Assembly (NCBI GenBank): GCA_949291945.1
Contig: CASEXH010000011.1
Location: 19,199 to 83,198, forward strand
Source: an uncultured Bacillota bacterium
GTDB lineage: Bacteria > Bacillota > Clostridia > Lachnospirales > Lachnospiraceae
Direction: 5' to 3'
Length of the DNA: 64,000 nt
Part shown: positions 15,368 through 23,485 of the stretch, piece by piece
Position numbering within the stretch: position 1 is the first letter of the stretch
Layout: the number at the start of each line of letters is the position of its first letter
Position numbers and translations under genes: made by a program
The notes under the pieces: generated by a model
What the model was told of the DNA's origin: nothing
The model's input: the letters and a program-made list of their open reading frames with translations, nothing else
Database searches by the model: none

Positions 15368-16540
15368 CTATCTTGTGCCGTAATCCTGATCGATACAGAT
15401 CACTCCATAGAAGTTTCCAGGCAGTTTCCGTATCTTTTCGCAAAGGATTTTTTCCACCTCGTCAGGAGAAAGGGGACAGTTATAGGGCACCACTACATCA
15501 AAGATCAGATTGGTATGGGAAGGTCCTGTTACCATACGGAAATCATGCATTTTCAATTCCGGATCCAATTCTCTCAAAAGTGCATCTACTTTATCCCGCA
15601 TCTGATTGGAAAAGGCATCATCGGTGACTACCGGATCCATATGAATGGTTGCCGTACAGTTCAAGCGCTGTTTCAGTTCACGCTCGATATTATCGATCTC
15701 ATCATGGATCTTCAAGATATCTCCTTTGGCAGAAACTTCTGCGTGAAGAGAGATGATCAGATTTCCCGGGCCATAGTCGTGGACCAGAAGGTCATGGATT
15801 CCTAATATGGAAGAATGGGAATTTACAATATCCATGATCTGCTGCACCAGTTCTTTGGTAGGCGGCTGGCCCAGAAGAGGATCTACGGTTTCCTTCATAG
15901 CGGTAATTCCTGTATAGAAGATAAAGAGTCCCACCAGGATCCCGCACCAGCCGTCCAGGTTAAAATCTGTAAACAGACTGGCAATGGTTACCAGAAAGAC
16001 AAAGAAGGTAGAAACCATATCGCTGAAACTGTCGGCGGCAGTTGCGCTCATAACAGCGCTGTCCAGCTTCTTTCCCAGTCTTTTGTTATAATAGGCCATG
16101 TAGCATTTCACCAGGATAGAGGCAGCCAGGATCACCAGGATCAGTAGGCTGCATTCTACGGCTTCCGGATGAAGGATTTTTTCTATAGAAGTTTTCACCA
16201 GCTCAAAAGCCATGATGAGAACAGCTGCTGAGACAAAAAGGCCGGAGAGATATTCGATCCTTCCGTGGCCGAAGGGATGCTGAGAGTCCGGCTTCTGCCC
16301 GGCCATTTTAAAGCCGATCAGAGTGATAAAGGAAGAGCCGGCGTCAGACAGATTGTTTACTGCGTCGGCAGTAATGGCAATGGAGCCGCTTATGATCCCT
16401 GCAATAAATTTTCCGATAAAAAGCAGTATATTCAGCCCGATTCCTACAGAGCCGCAGAGCATGCCGTAGGCCTGCCGGACCTGAGGAGAAGAAGTATTTT
16501 GGTAATCCTTTATGAATATGCGGGCAAGAAAAGACACCAT
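15368..16540 (-). CDS. Cation diffusion facilitator family transporter
   Basis: 390 residues. Five to six membrane helices fill residues about 30-210, with the metal-site motif TADAVNNLSDAGSS and the second site ATAADSFSDMVSTF. A cytoplasmic ferredoxin-like domain follows, and a further C-terminal extension of about 90 residues has a second domain, as in larger clostridial members. It exports divalent metals such as Zn, Mn or Fe against protons. I prefer the ATG at 16540, preceded by CGGAGGTGTTTTTC; an ATG at 16564 extends the protein by eight residues without a ribosome site. It is convergent with the DUF1284 gene. Confidence 0.92.
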   Translation of the reverse strand: MVSFLARIFIKDYQNTSSPQVRQAYGMLCGSVGIGLNILLFIGKFIAGIISGSIAITADAVNNLSDAGSSFITLIGFKMAGQKPDSQHPFGHGRIEYLSGLFVSAAVLIMAFELVKTSIEKILHPEAVECSLLILVILAASILVKCYMAYYNKRLGKKLDSAVMSATAADSFSDMVSTFFVFLVTIASLFTDFNLDGWCGILVGLFIFYTGITAMKETVDPLLGQPPTKELVQQIMDIVNSHSSILGIHDLLVHDYGPGNLIISLHAEVSAKGDILKIHDEIDNIERELKQRLNCTATIHMDPVVTDDAFSNQMRDKVDALLRELDPELKMHDFRMVTGPSHTNLIFDVVVPYNCPLSPDEVEKILCEKIRKLPGNFYGVICIDQDYGTR

Positions 16541-16681
16541 GAAAAACACCTCCGTTTTGGTCATTAGACCCTATTCTATAATAAAAGCGGAAACAGTGCA
16601 AGAGAAATCTGGCAATATATTGGAAAACCGGAGAAAATGTGGTACACTATAAGAAATTATGAAAAATGGAGGAACAGGATT

Positions 16682-17104
16682 ATGAGAGCTGAATTTGATG
16701 AAACATTGGTTACAGGAAATGATATGATTGATTCTCAGCATAAAGAACTTATTGACAGGATCAACCAGCTTCTGGAAAGCTGCGAAGAAGGTCAGGGAAA
16801 GATCAAGGCAGTGAAGATGCTGGATTATCTTCTGGATTACACGGTTTTCCACTTTGAGGCGGAAGAAAAGCTTCAGGAAGAGATCCAGTATCCGGGCATC
16901 CAGGAACATAAGGCAAAACACGCAGAATTTAAACAGGCGGTAAAGGAACTCCAGGAGATGCTGGAGGAAGAGGAAGGTCCTACAGAGGCCTTCGTAGCCC
17001 AGGTACAGAAGAATGTAGTGGACTGGCTTTACGACCATATTAAAGGCTTCGACCGGTCTGTGGCTGAATATAAATTTATGGCTTCCAACACAGACAGACT
17101 GTAA
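16682..17104 (+). CDS. Bacteriohemerythrin
   Basis: 140 residues, a four-helix di-iron oxygen-binding protein. Iron ligands are visible in the usual order: His in DSQHKEL, HFEAEE (His and Glu), HKAKH and YDHIKGFD (His and Asp). It binds O2 reversibly and in anaerobes is thought to scavenge or sense oxygen. The start at 16682 follows TGGAGGAACAGGATT; the upstream in-frame ATG lacks a site. It is divergent from the CDF gene and is followed after 11 bases by an ArsC/Spx-like gene, so the pair may act in oxidative stress defence. Confidence 0.93.
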   Translation: MRAEFDETLVTGNDMIDSQHKELIDRINQLLESCEEGQGKIKAVKMLDYLLDYTVFHFEAEEKLQEEIQYPGIQEHKAKHAEFKQAVKELQEMLEEEEGPTEAFVAQVQKNVVDWLYDHIKGFDRSVAEYKFMASNTDRL

Positions 17105-17115
17105 GGAGAAAGAGC

Positions 17116-17481
17116 ATGCTGTTATTTGTTGAATATCCAAAATGCAGTACTTGCCAGAAAGCGAAAAAATGGCTGATACAGCAGGGCCTGGAATTTCAGG
17201 ACAGACATATTGTAGAGGAAAATCCGAAAAAGGAAGAGCTGGAAACCTGGTATAAGGAAAGCGGACTTCCGCTGAAAAGATTCTTTAATACCAGCGGAAA
17301 CAAGTATAAGGAGCTGCATTTAAAGGACAGGCTGCCTTCCATGACAGAAGAGGAGCAGCTGGAACTTTTATCCACAGACGGGATGCTGGTAAAGCGTCCG
17401 GTACTGGTGGGTGAGGATTTTGTAGTTACAGGTTTTAAGGAAAAAGAATGGAGAGAAAAACTGGGACTCTCTGAAGAATAA
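17116..17481 (+). CDS. ArsC/Spx family thioredoxin-fold protein
   Basis: 121 residues. The redox motif YPKCSTCQKAKKWL lies at residues 7-20, a CxxC form like Spx rather than the single Cys of arsenate reductase. The late block LVKRPVLVGEDFVVTGFKE is common to the family. It may be a reductase or a regulator; no arsenic genes are nearby. It shares a transcript with bacteriohemerythrin, and a terminator follows. Confidence 0.9.
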   Translation: MLLFVEYPKCSTCQKAKKWLIQQGLEFQDRHIVEENPKKEELETWYKESGLPLKRFFNTSGNKYKELHLKDRLPSMTEEEQLELLSTDGMLVKRPVLVGEDFVVTGFKEKEWREKLGLSEE

Positions 17482-17563
17482 GCAGAGGTCAGCGAAAGCT
17501 GGACAGGATTCTGCGGCCAATCCTATGAAAATGGGTTTCGTATGATTAGCAAGAAATCATAGA

Positions 17564-17613
17564 CAGGCTGTCGCACTATCGGATCAACCATTATGTGCGG
17601 CGGCCTGTTTCTT
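17564..17613 (+). terminator. Terminator after ArsC/Spx gene
   Basis: CAGGCTGTCGCAC (17564-17576) pairs with GTGCGGCGGCCTG (17595-17607), followed by TTTCTT. The rest of the region to 17773 holds GC-rich short repeats of GCAGCGAAGCAGCGAGC type. I see no thiamine riboswitch core in it. Confidence 0.7.
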
Positions 17614-17773
17614 GTGTGATATACCTGGCAAGCGATTGCTGCGCTTGCACGGGCAGCGAAGCAGCGAGCTGTGCGATATCGCAGAAATCGTAAGGCGGAG
17701 CCGAAACGATTAGGATATGCCCCCAGGGCGAAGAGTTCATATCTTCAGAGGAACACAGAAACAGGAGAGAGAT

Positions 17774-18598
17774 ATGCTGAAAGAAATGCTGGATAATATA
17801 AGAAAAACCTCCCCTCTGATCCAGAATATTACCAATTACGTTACGGCAAATGACTGCGCCAACATTACCCTTGCCTGGGGAGGGTCCCCCATTATGTCCG
17901 ACTGTGAAGAAGAGGCAGAGGACATGGCCGGGATCTGCATGGGGCTGAATATTAATATGGGCACCTTAAATCCCAGGACTGCCGGTACCATGCTGGCAGC
18001 GGGAAAAGCCTATAATGCCAGGAAAAAACCGGTGATCCTGGATCCGGTAGGAGTGGGAGCCTCCGGATACCGGCGGAAACTTGCCGCAGAATTTATGGAA
18101 GAGCTGAGGTTTACTGCCATTAAAGGGAATGTTTCAGAGATAAGGACGCTGATCACAGGCACCGCCGGATCCCGGGGAGTAGATGCAGATCTGGGAGAAG
18201 CCGTGACAGAGGAAAACCTGGAGCAATATGTGCAGATGGCAAAGAAATTTGCAGCAGATACAGGAGCGGTAGTGGTGGTTACCGGGGCCATAGATATTGC
18301 AGCAGACCCCTCCCGGGCTTTTGTGATCCGAAACGGCCACAGCGCCATGTCCAGGATCACAGGCTGCGGCTGCATGCTCAGTTCTATCCTGACAGCCTGT
18401 ATAGCAGCCAATCCTGCAAAGCCTCTGGAGGCAGCGGCGGCCTCAGTGGCGGCTATGGGACTGTGCGGGGAAAGAGCCTGCAGACAGATGGAAAAGGAAC
18501 ATGCAGGCAATGCTTCCTGCCGTACCTGGCTTATTGATGGGATTTATAACCTTACAGGAGAGGATCTTGAGAAAGGAGCAGACTATGAACTGTACTAA
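17774..18598 (+). CDS. thiM: Hydroxyethylthiazole kinase
   Basis: 274 residues of the ribokinase-like thiazole kinase family. It phosphorylates hydroxyethylthiazole for thiamine salvage. Seen blocks are PLIQNITNYVTANDCAN, GGSPIMSDCEEE, VILDPVGVGAS, IKGNVSEI and the anion-hole region MSRITGCGCMLSS. The start at 17774 follows ACAGGAGAGAGAT; the frame continues upstream without a site. It overlaps thiE by 14 bases and begins the salvage operon. There is no visible TPP riboswitch upstream, which is unusual for such an operon. Confidence 0.96.
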   Translation: MLKEMLDNIRKTSPLIQNITNYVTANDCANITLAWGGSPIMSDCEEEAEDMAGICMGLNINMGTLNPRTAGTMLAAGKAYNARKKPVILDPVGVGASGYRRKLAAEFMEELRFTAIKGNVSEIRTLITGTAGSRGVDADLGEAVTEENLEQYVQMAKKFAADTGAVVVVTGAIDIAADPSRAFVIRNGHSAMSRITGCGCMLSSILTACIAANPAKPLEAAAASVAAMGLCGERACRQMEKEHAGNASCRTWLIDGIYNLTGEDLEKGADYELY

Positions 18599-19226
18599 AG
18601 AAGATATGCTTTTATATGCTGTGACAGACCGGGCCTGGACCGGGGAAAAAACTCTGATAGAACAGGTAAAAGAGGCTTTGGACGGAGGAATCACCTTTCT
18701 GCAGCTTCGTGAGAAAGAGCTGGGAGAGGAAGAATTTTTAAGAGCGGCAAAGGATATGAAGGCTCTGGCTGCCGCTTATCATGTTCCTTTCATTATTAAC
18801 GATAATGTGGAACTTGCTCTGGCCGTAGGTGCAGACGGAGTCCATGTGGGGCAGGAAGATATGGAAGCCGGAAAAGCTCGGGAAAAGCTGGGACCGGATA
18901 AGATCATCGGCGTTTCCGCTCACTCTGTGGAGGAAGCTATAGAAGCGGAGAAAAACGGAGCAGATTATCTGGGAGCAGGGGCTGTCTTCTCCACTTCCAC
19001 CAAGGGAGATGCGGGAGCACTTTCCATGGAAACCCTGAAAGCCATCTGCAGCAGCGTTTCCATACCGGTGGTAGCTATCGGCGGAATCAAGGAAGAGAAT
19101 ATCTTATCTCTGAAGGGAACAGGAGTGGCCGGAGCTGCTATTGTTTCAGGAATTTTTGCTCAGAAAAATATCAGAGAGGCTTGTGTCCGGCTGCACAGCC
19201 TGGCAAAGGAAATGGTGGAGGAATGA
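18585..19226 (+). CDS. thiE: Thiamine-phosphate synthase
   Basis: 213 residues, a TIM barrel that joins HMP pyrophosphate and thiazole phosphate. The motifs QLREKELGEEEF, FIINDNVELALAVGADGVHVGQEDM, GVSAHSVEEA, YLGAGAVFSTSTK and VAIGGI are all present. The start at 18585 is preceded by GAGAAAGGAGCAGACT inside thiM, and the two genes overlap by 14 bases. It overlaps the following HAD gene by four bases. All neighbours fit thiamine salvage. Confidence 0.96.
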   Translation: MNCTKEDMLLYAVTDRAWTGEKTLIEQVKEALDGGITFLQLREKELGEEEFLRAAKDMKALAAAYHVPFIINDNVELALAVGADGVHVGQEDMEAGKAREKLGPDKIIGVSAHSVEEAIEAEKNGADYLGAGAVFSTSTKGDAGALSMETLKAICSSVSIPVVAIGGIKEENILSLKGTGVAGAAIVSGIFAQKNIREACVRLHSLAKEMVEE

Positions 19227-19867
19227 AAAATATAGACATAGAGGGAGCTATTTTTGATGTAGATGGCACCCTTTTAGATTCTATGGGATACTGGGAGCAT
19301 TTGGGAGATGAATATCTTCTTTCACGGCAGATGCAGCCTCCGGAAAATCTGGCGAATCTTCTGGCTTCCATGACTCTTTTAGAGGCGGCAGAATATTTTA
19401 AAAAGCACTATGGGATCACAGACGAGGCCGAAGAAATGATAAAAGACTTTGATCAATTAATGGCCGGTCATTACCGGGAGGAGATTCCGGAGAAAAAAGG
19501 AGTCCGCCAGGTGCTGGAAGATCTGCAGGAGAGACAGATCCCTATGTATATCGCTACAGCTACTCAGAGGCCAATGGTGGAGGCGGCTCTTAAACGGACG
19601 GGGCTGGACAGATACTTCCAGGGGATGATCACCTGCCAGGAGGCAGGGGAAAGCAAGAGAAATCCTCTGATCTACCAGATCGCCAGAGAAAGGCTGGGTA
19701 CAAAAAAAGAGAAAACAGCAGTTTTCGAGGATGCGGTTTTTGCGGCTCAGACAGCCAAGAAAGATGGTTTTTTCCTGGTAGGCATCTATGACATCTGGGA
19801 ACCCCAGCCGGAACTGCTGAAAAAAACAGCAGATATTTATTTGAAAACATGGAGTGAATGGAAATGA
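19223..19867 (+). CDS. HAD-family phosphatase in thiamine operon
   Basis: 214 residues. The HAD nucleophile motif FDVDGTLLDSM is near residue 9, with TATQRPMVEAAL (motif II), a Lys in GESKRNP and the acidic motif VFEDAVFAAQTAKK. The cap domain (about 15-80) is helical as in beta-phosphoglucomutase-like enzymes. It overlaps thiE and thiD by four bases each (ATGA). In this context it may dephosphorylate thiamine phosphate or an HMP intermediate; this is inferred from position only. A general sugar phosphatase is possible. Confidence 0.9.
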   Translation: MKNIDIEGAIFDVDGTLLDSMGYWEHLGDEYLLSRQMQPPENLANLLASMTLLEAAEYFKKHYGITDEAEEMIKDFDQLMAGHYREEIPEKKGVRQVLEDLQERQIPMYIATATQRPMVEAALKRTGLDRYFQGMITCQEAGESKRNPLIYQIARERLGTKKEKTAVFEDAVFAAQTAKKDGFFLVGIYDIWEPQPELLKKTADIYLKTWSEWK

Positions 19868-20643
19868 AGAAGGTATTAAGTATTGCAGGCTCAGATTCCA
19901 GCGGAGGAGCCGGGATCCAGGCGGATATCAAAACCATAACCGCCCATAAAATGTACGCTATGACGGCTATAACCGCCCTTACAGCCCAGAACACCACCGG
20001 CGTTTATGGAGTGGAAGAGGCTTCACCGGAATTTGTGGGAAAACAGCTGGATTGTATTTTCCGGGATATTTATCCGGATGCGGTGAAGATCGGCATGGTT
20101 TCCAATCAGGAGATCATCAAGGTCATTGCAGAAAAGCTGAGAGAATATAAAGCCGGGAATATTGTCATCGACCCGGTGATGGTGGCTACCAGCGGCAGCG
20201 CTCTGATGGTAGAGGGGGCGGGAAAAGCTCTGGTGGAAGAACTCTTTCCTTTAGGAAGGATATTAACCCCGAATATTCCGGAAGCGGAAGCGCTTTCGGG
20301 AACAGAGATTAAGGACAGCCAGGATATGGAAGAAGCAGCCAGGATCATCAGTTCTTTTACTGGCGGAGCAGTCCTTGTAAAGGGAGGACATCTTACAGAC
20401 CGGGCAGATGATCTTCTCTATGAACAGGGAAAATCTACCTGGCTGTCAGGGGAGAGAGTGGAGAATCCAAATACCCACGGCACCGGCTGCACCCTTTCCT
20501 CTGCCATTGCCTGCGGCCTGGCAGCAGGCAAAAGTCTGGAAGACAGCGTAAGAGAGGCCAAAACTTATATTACAGGCGCTCTGAAAGCCGGATTAAATCT
20601 GGGTCAGGGAAGCGGGCCACTGAATCATATGTATGCACTGTAA
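19864..20643 (+). CDS. thiD: HMP/HMP-phosphate kinase
   Basis: 259 residues. The ribokinase-like motifs SIAGSDSSGGAGIQADIKT, DPVMVATSGSAL, LTPNIPEAE and the catalytic NTHGTGCTLSSAI are clear. It makes HMP pyrophosphate, the pyrimidine substrate of ThiE. The ATG at 19864 overlaps the HAD stop by four bases. A short gap leads to an NCS2-type permease that carries an amber codon. Together thiM, thiE and thiD allow salvage of both halves of thiamine, with no de novo thiC or thiG in the window. Confidence 0.96.
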   Translation: MKKVLSIAGSDSSGGAGIQADIKTITAHKMYAMTAITALTAQNTTGVYGVEEASPEFVGKQLDCIFRDIYPDAVKIGMVSNQEIIKVIAEKLREYKAGNIVIDPVMVATSGSALMVEGAGKALVEELFPLGRILTPNIPEAEALSGTEIKDSQDMEEAARIISSFTGGAVLVKGGHLTDRADDLLYEQGKSTWLSGERVENPNTHGTGCTLSSAIACGLAAGKSLEDSVREAKTYITGALKAGLNLGQGSGPLNHMYAL

Positions 20644-20677
20644 GGAATCTACATTAAAGGAGAAAAAGAAGAAAATC

Positions 20678-22081
20678 ATGAACAAAGAAGAGAAGAACCC
20701 GCCGATAAGTGTGGATAACATTTACCGGCTGAACGGGAGGGTACCCCTTCAAAAGGCTATCCCTTTCGGCCTTCAGCATGTGCTGGCCATGTTTGTATCT
20801 AATCTGGCCCCTGTGCTGATCGTCTGCAGCGCAGCTATTGTGAGGAGCACCGGGGAGCATTTGACATCAGCGGAGATCACCCAGCTTTTGCAGTGCGCCA
20901 TGTTTGCGGCAGGCATCGGTACCTGTATGCAGCTTTATCCTATCTGGAAGATCGGCTCCCGGCTGCCTATCGTTATGGGCGTCAGCTTTACCTTTCTGGG
21001 AAGCCTTCTGGTGATTTGTACGAATCCCGATCTTGGCTACGAGGGGATGGTGGGAGCCGTGATTCTGGGCGGTATTTTCGAGGGTCTGGTAGGACTGAGC
21101 GCCAAGTACTAGAAGCGGTTTTTGACACCGGTAGTTTCTGCCTGTGTGGTAATTGCCATTGGATTGTCCCTGTTGTCTGTAGGCATGGATTCCTGGGGCG
21201 GCGGAAGCGGCGTGGAAGATTTCGGCGCCTGGTATCATCTCCTGGTAGGAGCTTTTACCTTAGTGGTATGTTTGGTATCCCGCTATCTTTTAAAGGGCGT
21301 ATACAAAAACCTGAATATTCTGGTTGGTCTGGTTTTCGGATATCTTCTGGCTGTGATCTTTACAGCGGCAGGAGTTGCCCCAATGGTAGACTTTTCCGGG
21401 ATTTCCCAGACCATCCAGGAAGTGGGAATATTCAGCATACCGAAACTGGTTTTTTTCACTAGCCACAAGCCGGTATTTGACCTGGGAGCCTTCTTTACCA
21501 TAGCCATAGTCTTTCTGGTATCAGCAGCAGAGACTACAGGAGCCACTACGGCGGTGTGTACCGGAGCTTTGGGAAGGGATATTAAAATGGAAGAGCTTCA
21601 GGGTTCCCTGGCAGTGGATGGATTTTCCAGCGCTATTTCCGGCTGCTTCGGATGTCCTCCTCTGACTTCATTCAGCCAGAATGTGGGATTGGTGACTATG
21701 ACTGGCGTGATCAACCGGTTTACCATCTTTACCGGAGCATTGATCCTGATCCTGGCTTCCCTCTTTCCGCCACTGGGAGCTTTCTTCAACTCTCTACCCC
21801 AGGCAGTGCTGGGAGGCTGTACGGTTATGATGTTCGGTTCTATTATGTACGAAGGAATCAAAATGCTGAAAGAATGTGAATTCGATGACAGGACCATGAT
21901 CATTGTATCCCTTGCCTTCTGCATTGGTGTGGGACTGACCCAGACCTCAGGAAACTTCTTTGCGGCTTTTCCTCAGGTGGTAGGAGATGTGTTCAACGGA
22001 AACGCAGTGGCAGGAGTATTTGTGGTATCTCTGCTGCTGAGTCTGCTTCTGCCGAAGAGTAAGAAAGAGAGAAAAGAGTGA
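20678..22081 (+). pseudogene. NCS2 uracil/xanthine permease family gene with an in-frame amber codon
   Basis: The two halves (to 21109 and from 21113) are in the same frame and together give about 466 residues, a normal length for this purine/pyrimidine symporter family. The only break is TAG at 21110-21112, inside LSAKY-stop-KRFLTPVVSA; relatives usually have Trp here (TGG), so one G-to-A change explains it. Family blocks PFGLQHVLAMFVSNLAPV and TSFSQNVGLVTMTGV are intact, so the loss is recent, or a suppressor or sequence error is involved. It ends the thiamine operon; whether it carried a base, HMP or xanthine is unknown. Translation could restart at TTG 21122, giving a partial protein. Confidence 0.85.
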
Positions 22082-22104
22082 TTTATTACCGTATATTCGG
22101 TGTA

Positions 22105-22216
22105 GTACGGTTCGGAAAAGGGTTTCTGGGATCTGAGCGGTAGTTTACAATCAGTTGCATGGTTCAGAAATGGAATTTGGGAATCTAAGCGGTAGATTTA
22201 CAGTAAGTGTACGGTT
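22105..22216. repeat. 52-bp degenerate tandem repeat
   Basis: Units begin at 22105, 22157 and 22209, with a 52-base period and about 2.2 copies. The first two begin GTACGGTTCGGAAAAGG and GCATGGTTCAGAAATGG and share a later TCTRAGCGGTAG block; the third begins GTACGGTTC. A similar GTACGGTTAGAAATGG occurs at 3024. No gene lies within. The function is unknown. Confidence 0.7.
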
Positions 22217-22401
22217 CTTTGCCACAATGTCAAGTGATGAATTCAAAAAGGGCAAAAAAATACCCCTCTCCGTTAAGAAAGGGGGATATAATTCATAATT
22301 CTCTTTCACAGATTTCCGAAAGAAAGAATAGATGTTCACCGGGACTTCCTTATCGCCTGCATCGCATCCATAAACGCACAAGGAGCCACAAGGATATGTA
22401 A

Positions 22402-22635
22402 TGGATCACTGACCTGTTCAAGAACGGTCTCTTTCGCAGTAGTTTCATCCTGCCAAAGGACATCCGGCAGCTTCGTGATCTATGCCGCTGCTGGGTAAAA
22501 CTCTCGTCCTATATGACCGGAGAGGTAAGCTTCCTGAACACGTACATGTCGCCGACAGAGCTTGGATCTACGGCGCCTGTGCAGACGGAGGAGGTCACCG
22601 AGACCGCCCCAAAACGGGAGACGATAAGAACCTAG
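22402..22635 (+). mobile_element. Degenerate IS110-type transposase remnant
   Basis: The frame reads WITDLFKNGLFRSSFILPKD then IRQLRDLCRCWVKLSSYMTG, which matches the central part of IS110-family transposases (WIADLF, SFIPPADIRQLRDL, RYRVKL). A stop precedes the fragment at 22399-22401 and the homology fades after about 50 residues, then runs unrelated to a TAG at 22633. The ends of the element are not visible. It marks past insertion at the edge of the lipoprotein island. Confidence 0.65.
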
Positions 22636-22925
22636 CCCCCTTATAGCGGTGCTGTTTGTGGCAGCGGTTGTGGGAGCCGATGCGAGAATCCTGCGGGCCC
22701 GCAGTGGCAAACAGAATGAATCATCAAACAGTAGATTGTTTACAACAAGGAGCCGGATGAGCAGATTGCCACCCGGCTTTTTTCTCTTCATCCTTTCCCC
22801 TTTTCCCTTCTCCTTGTTGCACATCCTATTTTAAGTTCCATTGCTACAAAATATGCCACAGATTTACATCACCGCCGTTTTGGCTTATGATAAAATGGAA
22901 AGCTTTGAGAAGGAGTGGAAAAAAC
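22636..22925. other. Non-coding junction with a terminator-like hairpin
   Basis: AGCCGG (22751-22756) pairs with CCGGCT (22773-22778), followed by a six-T run, so it is a probable terminator for rightward transcription. Upstream, a short open stretch (VLFVAAVVGADARILRAR) looks like leftover membrane-protein coding sequence. I see nothing else before the gene starting at 22926. Confidence 0.5.
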
Positions 22926-23467
22926 ATGTCCATTTTGTCGGATAAGTTTTTACACTTTGTCAATCAGAAAAAACAGAATATTGCCGGGCTGGCCGAGGCG
23001 GCGACAGCCTATGGGATCGAGGATGACGAGGAGGAGTACCAACTGTACACGGAGCTGGAAGCCGGCGGCCTTCAAGTTTACTGGTTCCAGCAGTATTATC
23101 AAGGGGGGAGGTGTATGGTCCCGGACTGAAGGTGATTGCAGGGGAGGATGGCTCCCTACAGATGATCAATGGAAACTATGCGGATGCGGTGACAATCGGG
23201 AACCTCCGGCAGTTGATTCTACTATCCGGGACGGAGGGCAACGCTTCGGAAGAACCTGTGGCTGCCTGGCGGGCAGAGGCGGCGGTGGACGGCACTGGCC
23301 AGCTGGAGCTTTTTTTAGACGGCAGCACAGGGGAGGTCCTGGCGGAAAATTCCCTTCTCCGGGAAGCCGGGATGACGGAGGTAACTCTGGAAGGGGAGAG
23401 CGGGACAGTCCAGGAAGCTGGCTATGGAACCGGCACGGATGTCCGGAAAGCCATGACGGACGAATAG
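22926..23467 (+). pseudogene. Unknown gene frameshifted at a six-G run
   Basis: The first part (from ATG 22926, after GAAGGAGTGG) reads MSILSDKFLHFVNQKKQNIA and ends out of frame at 23129. The second part, in the next frame from about 23111, reads VYGPGLKVIAGEDGSLQM to 23467. Adding one G, or removing two, at the GGGGGG run (23103-23108) joins them as YYQGGEVYGPGLKV, giving about 180 residues. The family is not recognised. The run could be a sequencing error, a phase-variable tract or a true frameshift. The gene leads the two-lipoprotein block that follows by 18 bases. Confidence 0.55.
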
Positions 23468-23485
23468 GATTAGGAGAAAAATGAA

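Noticed and set aside
17116..17481. Arsenic resistance gene
   Set aside because: The CxxC motif is Spx-like and no arsenic genes are nearby.
21110..21112. Pyrrolysine or other TAG recoding in the permease
   Set aside because: TAG ends several genes here, and Trp is the expected residue; no pyl genes are seen.
22105..22216. CRISPR-like array
   Set aside because: The units are adjacent and degenerate without unique spacers, and no cas genes exist in the window.
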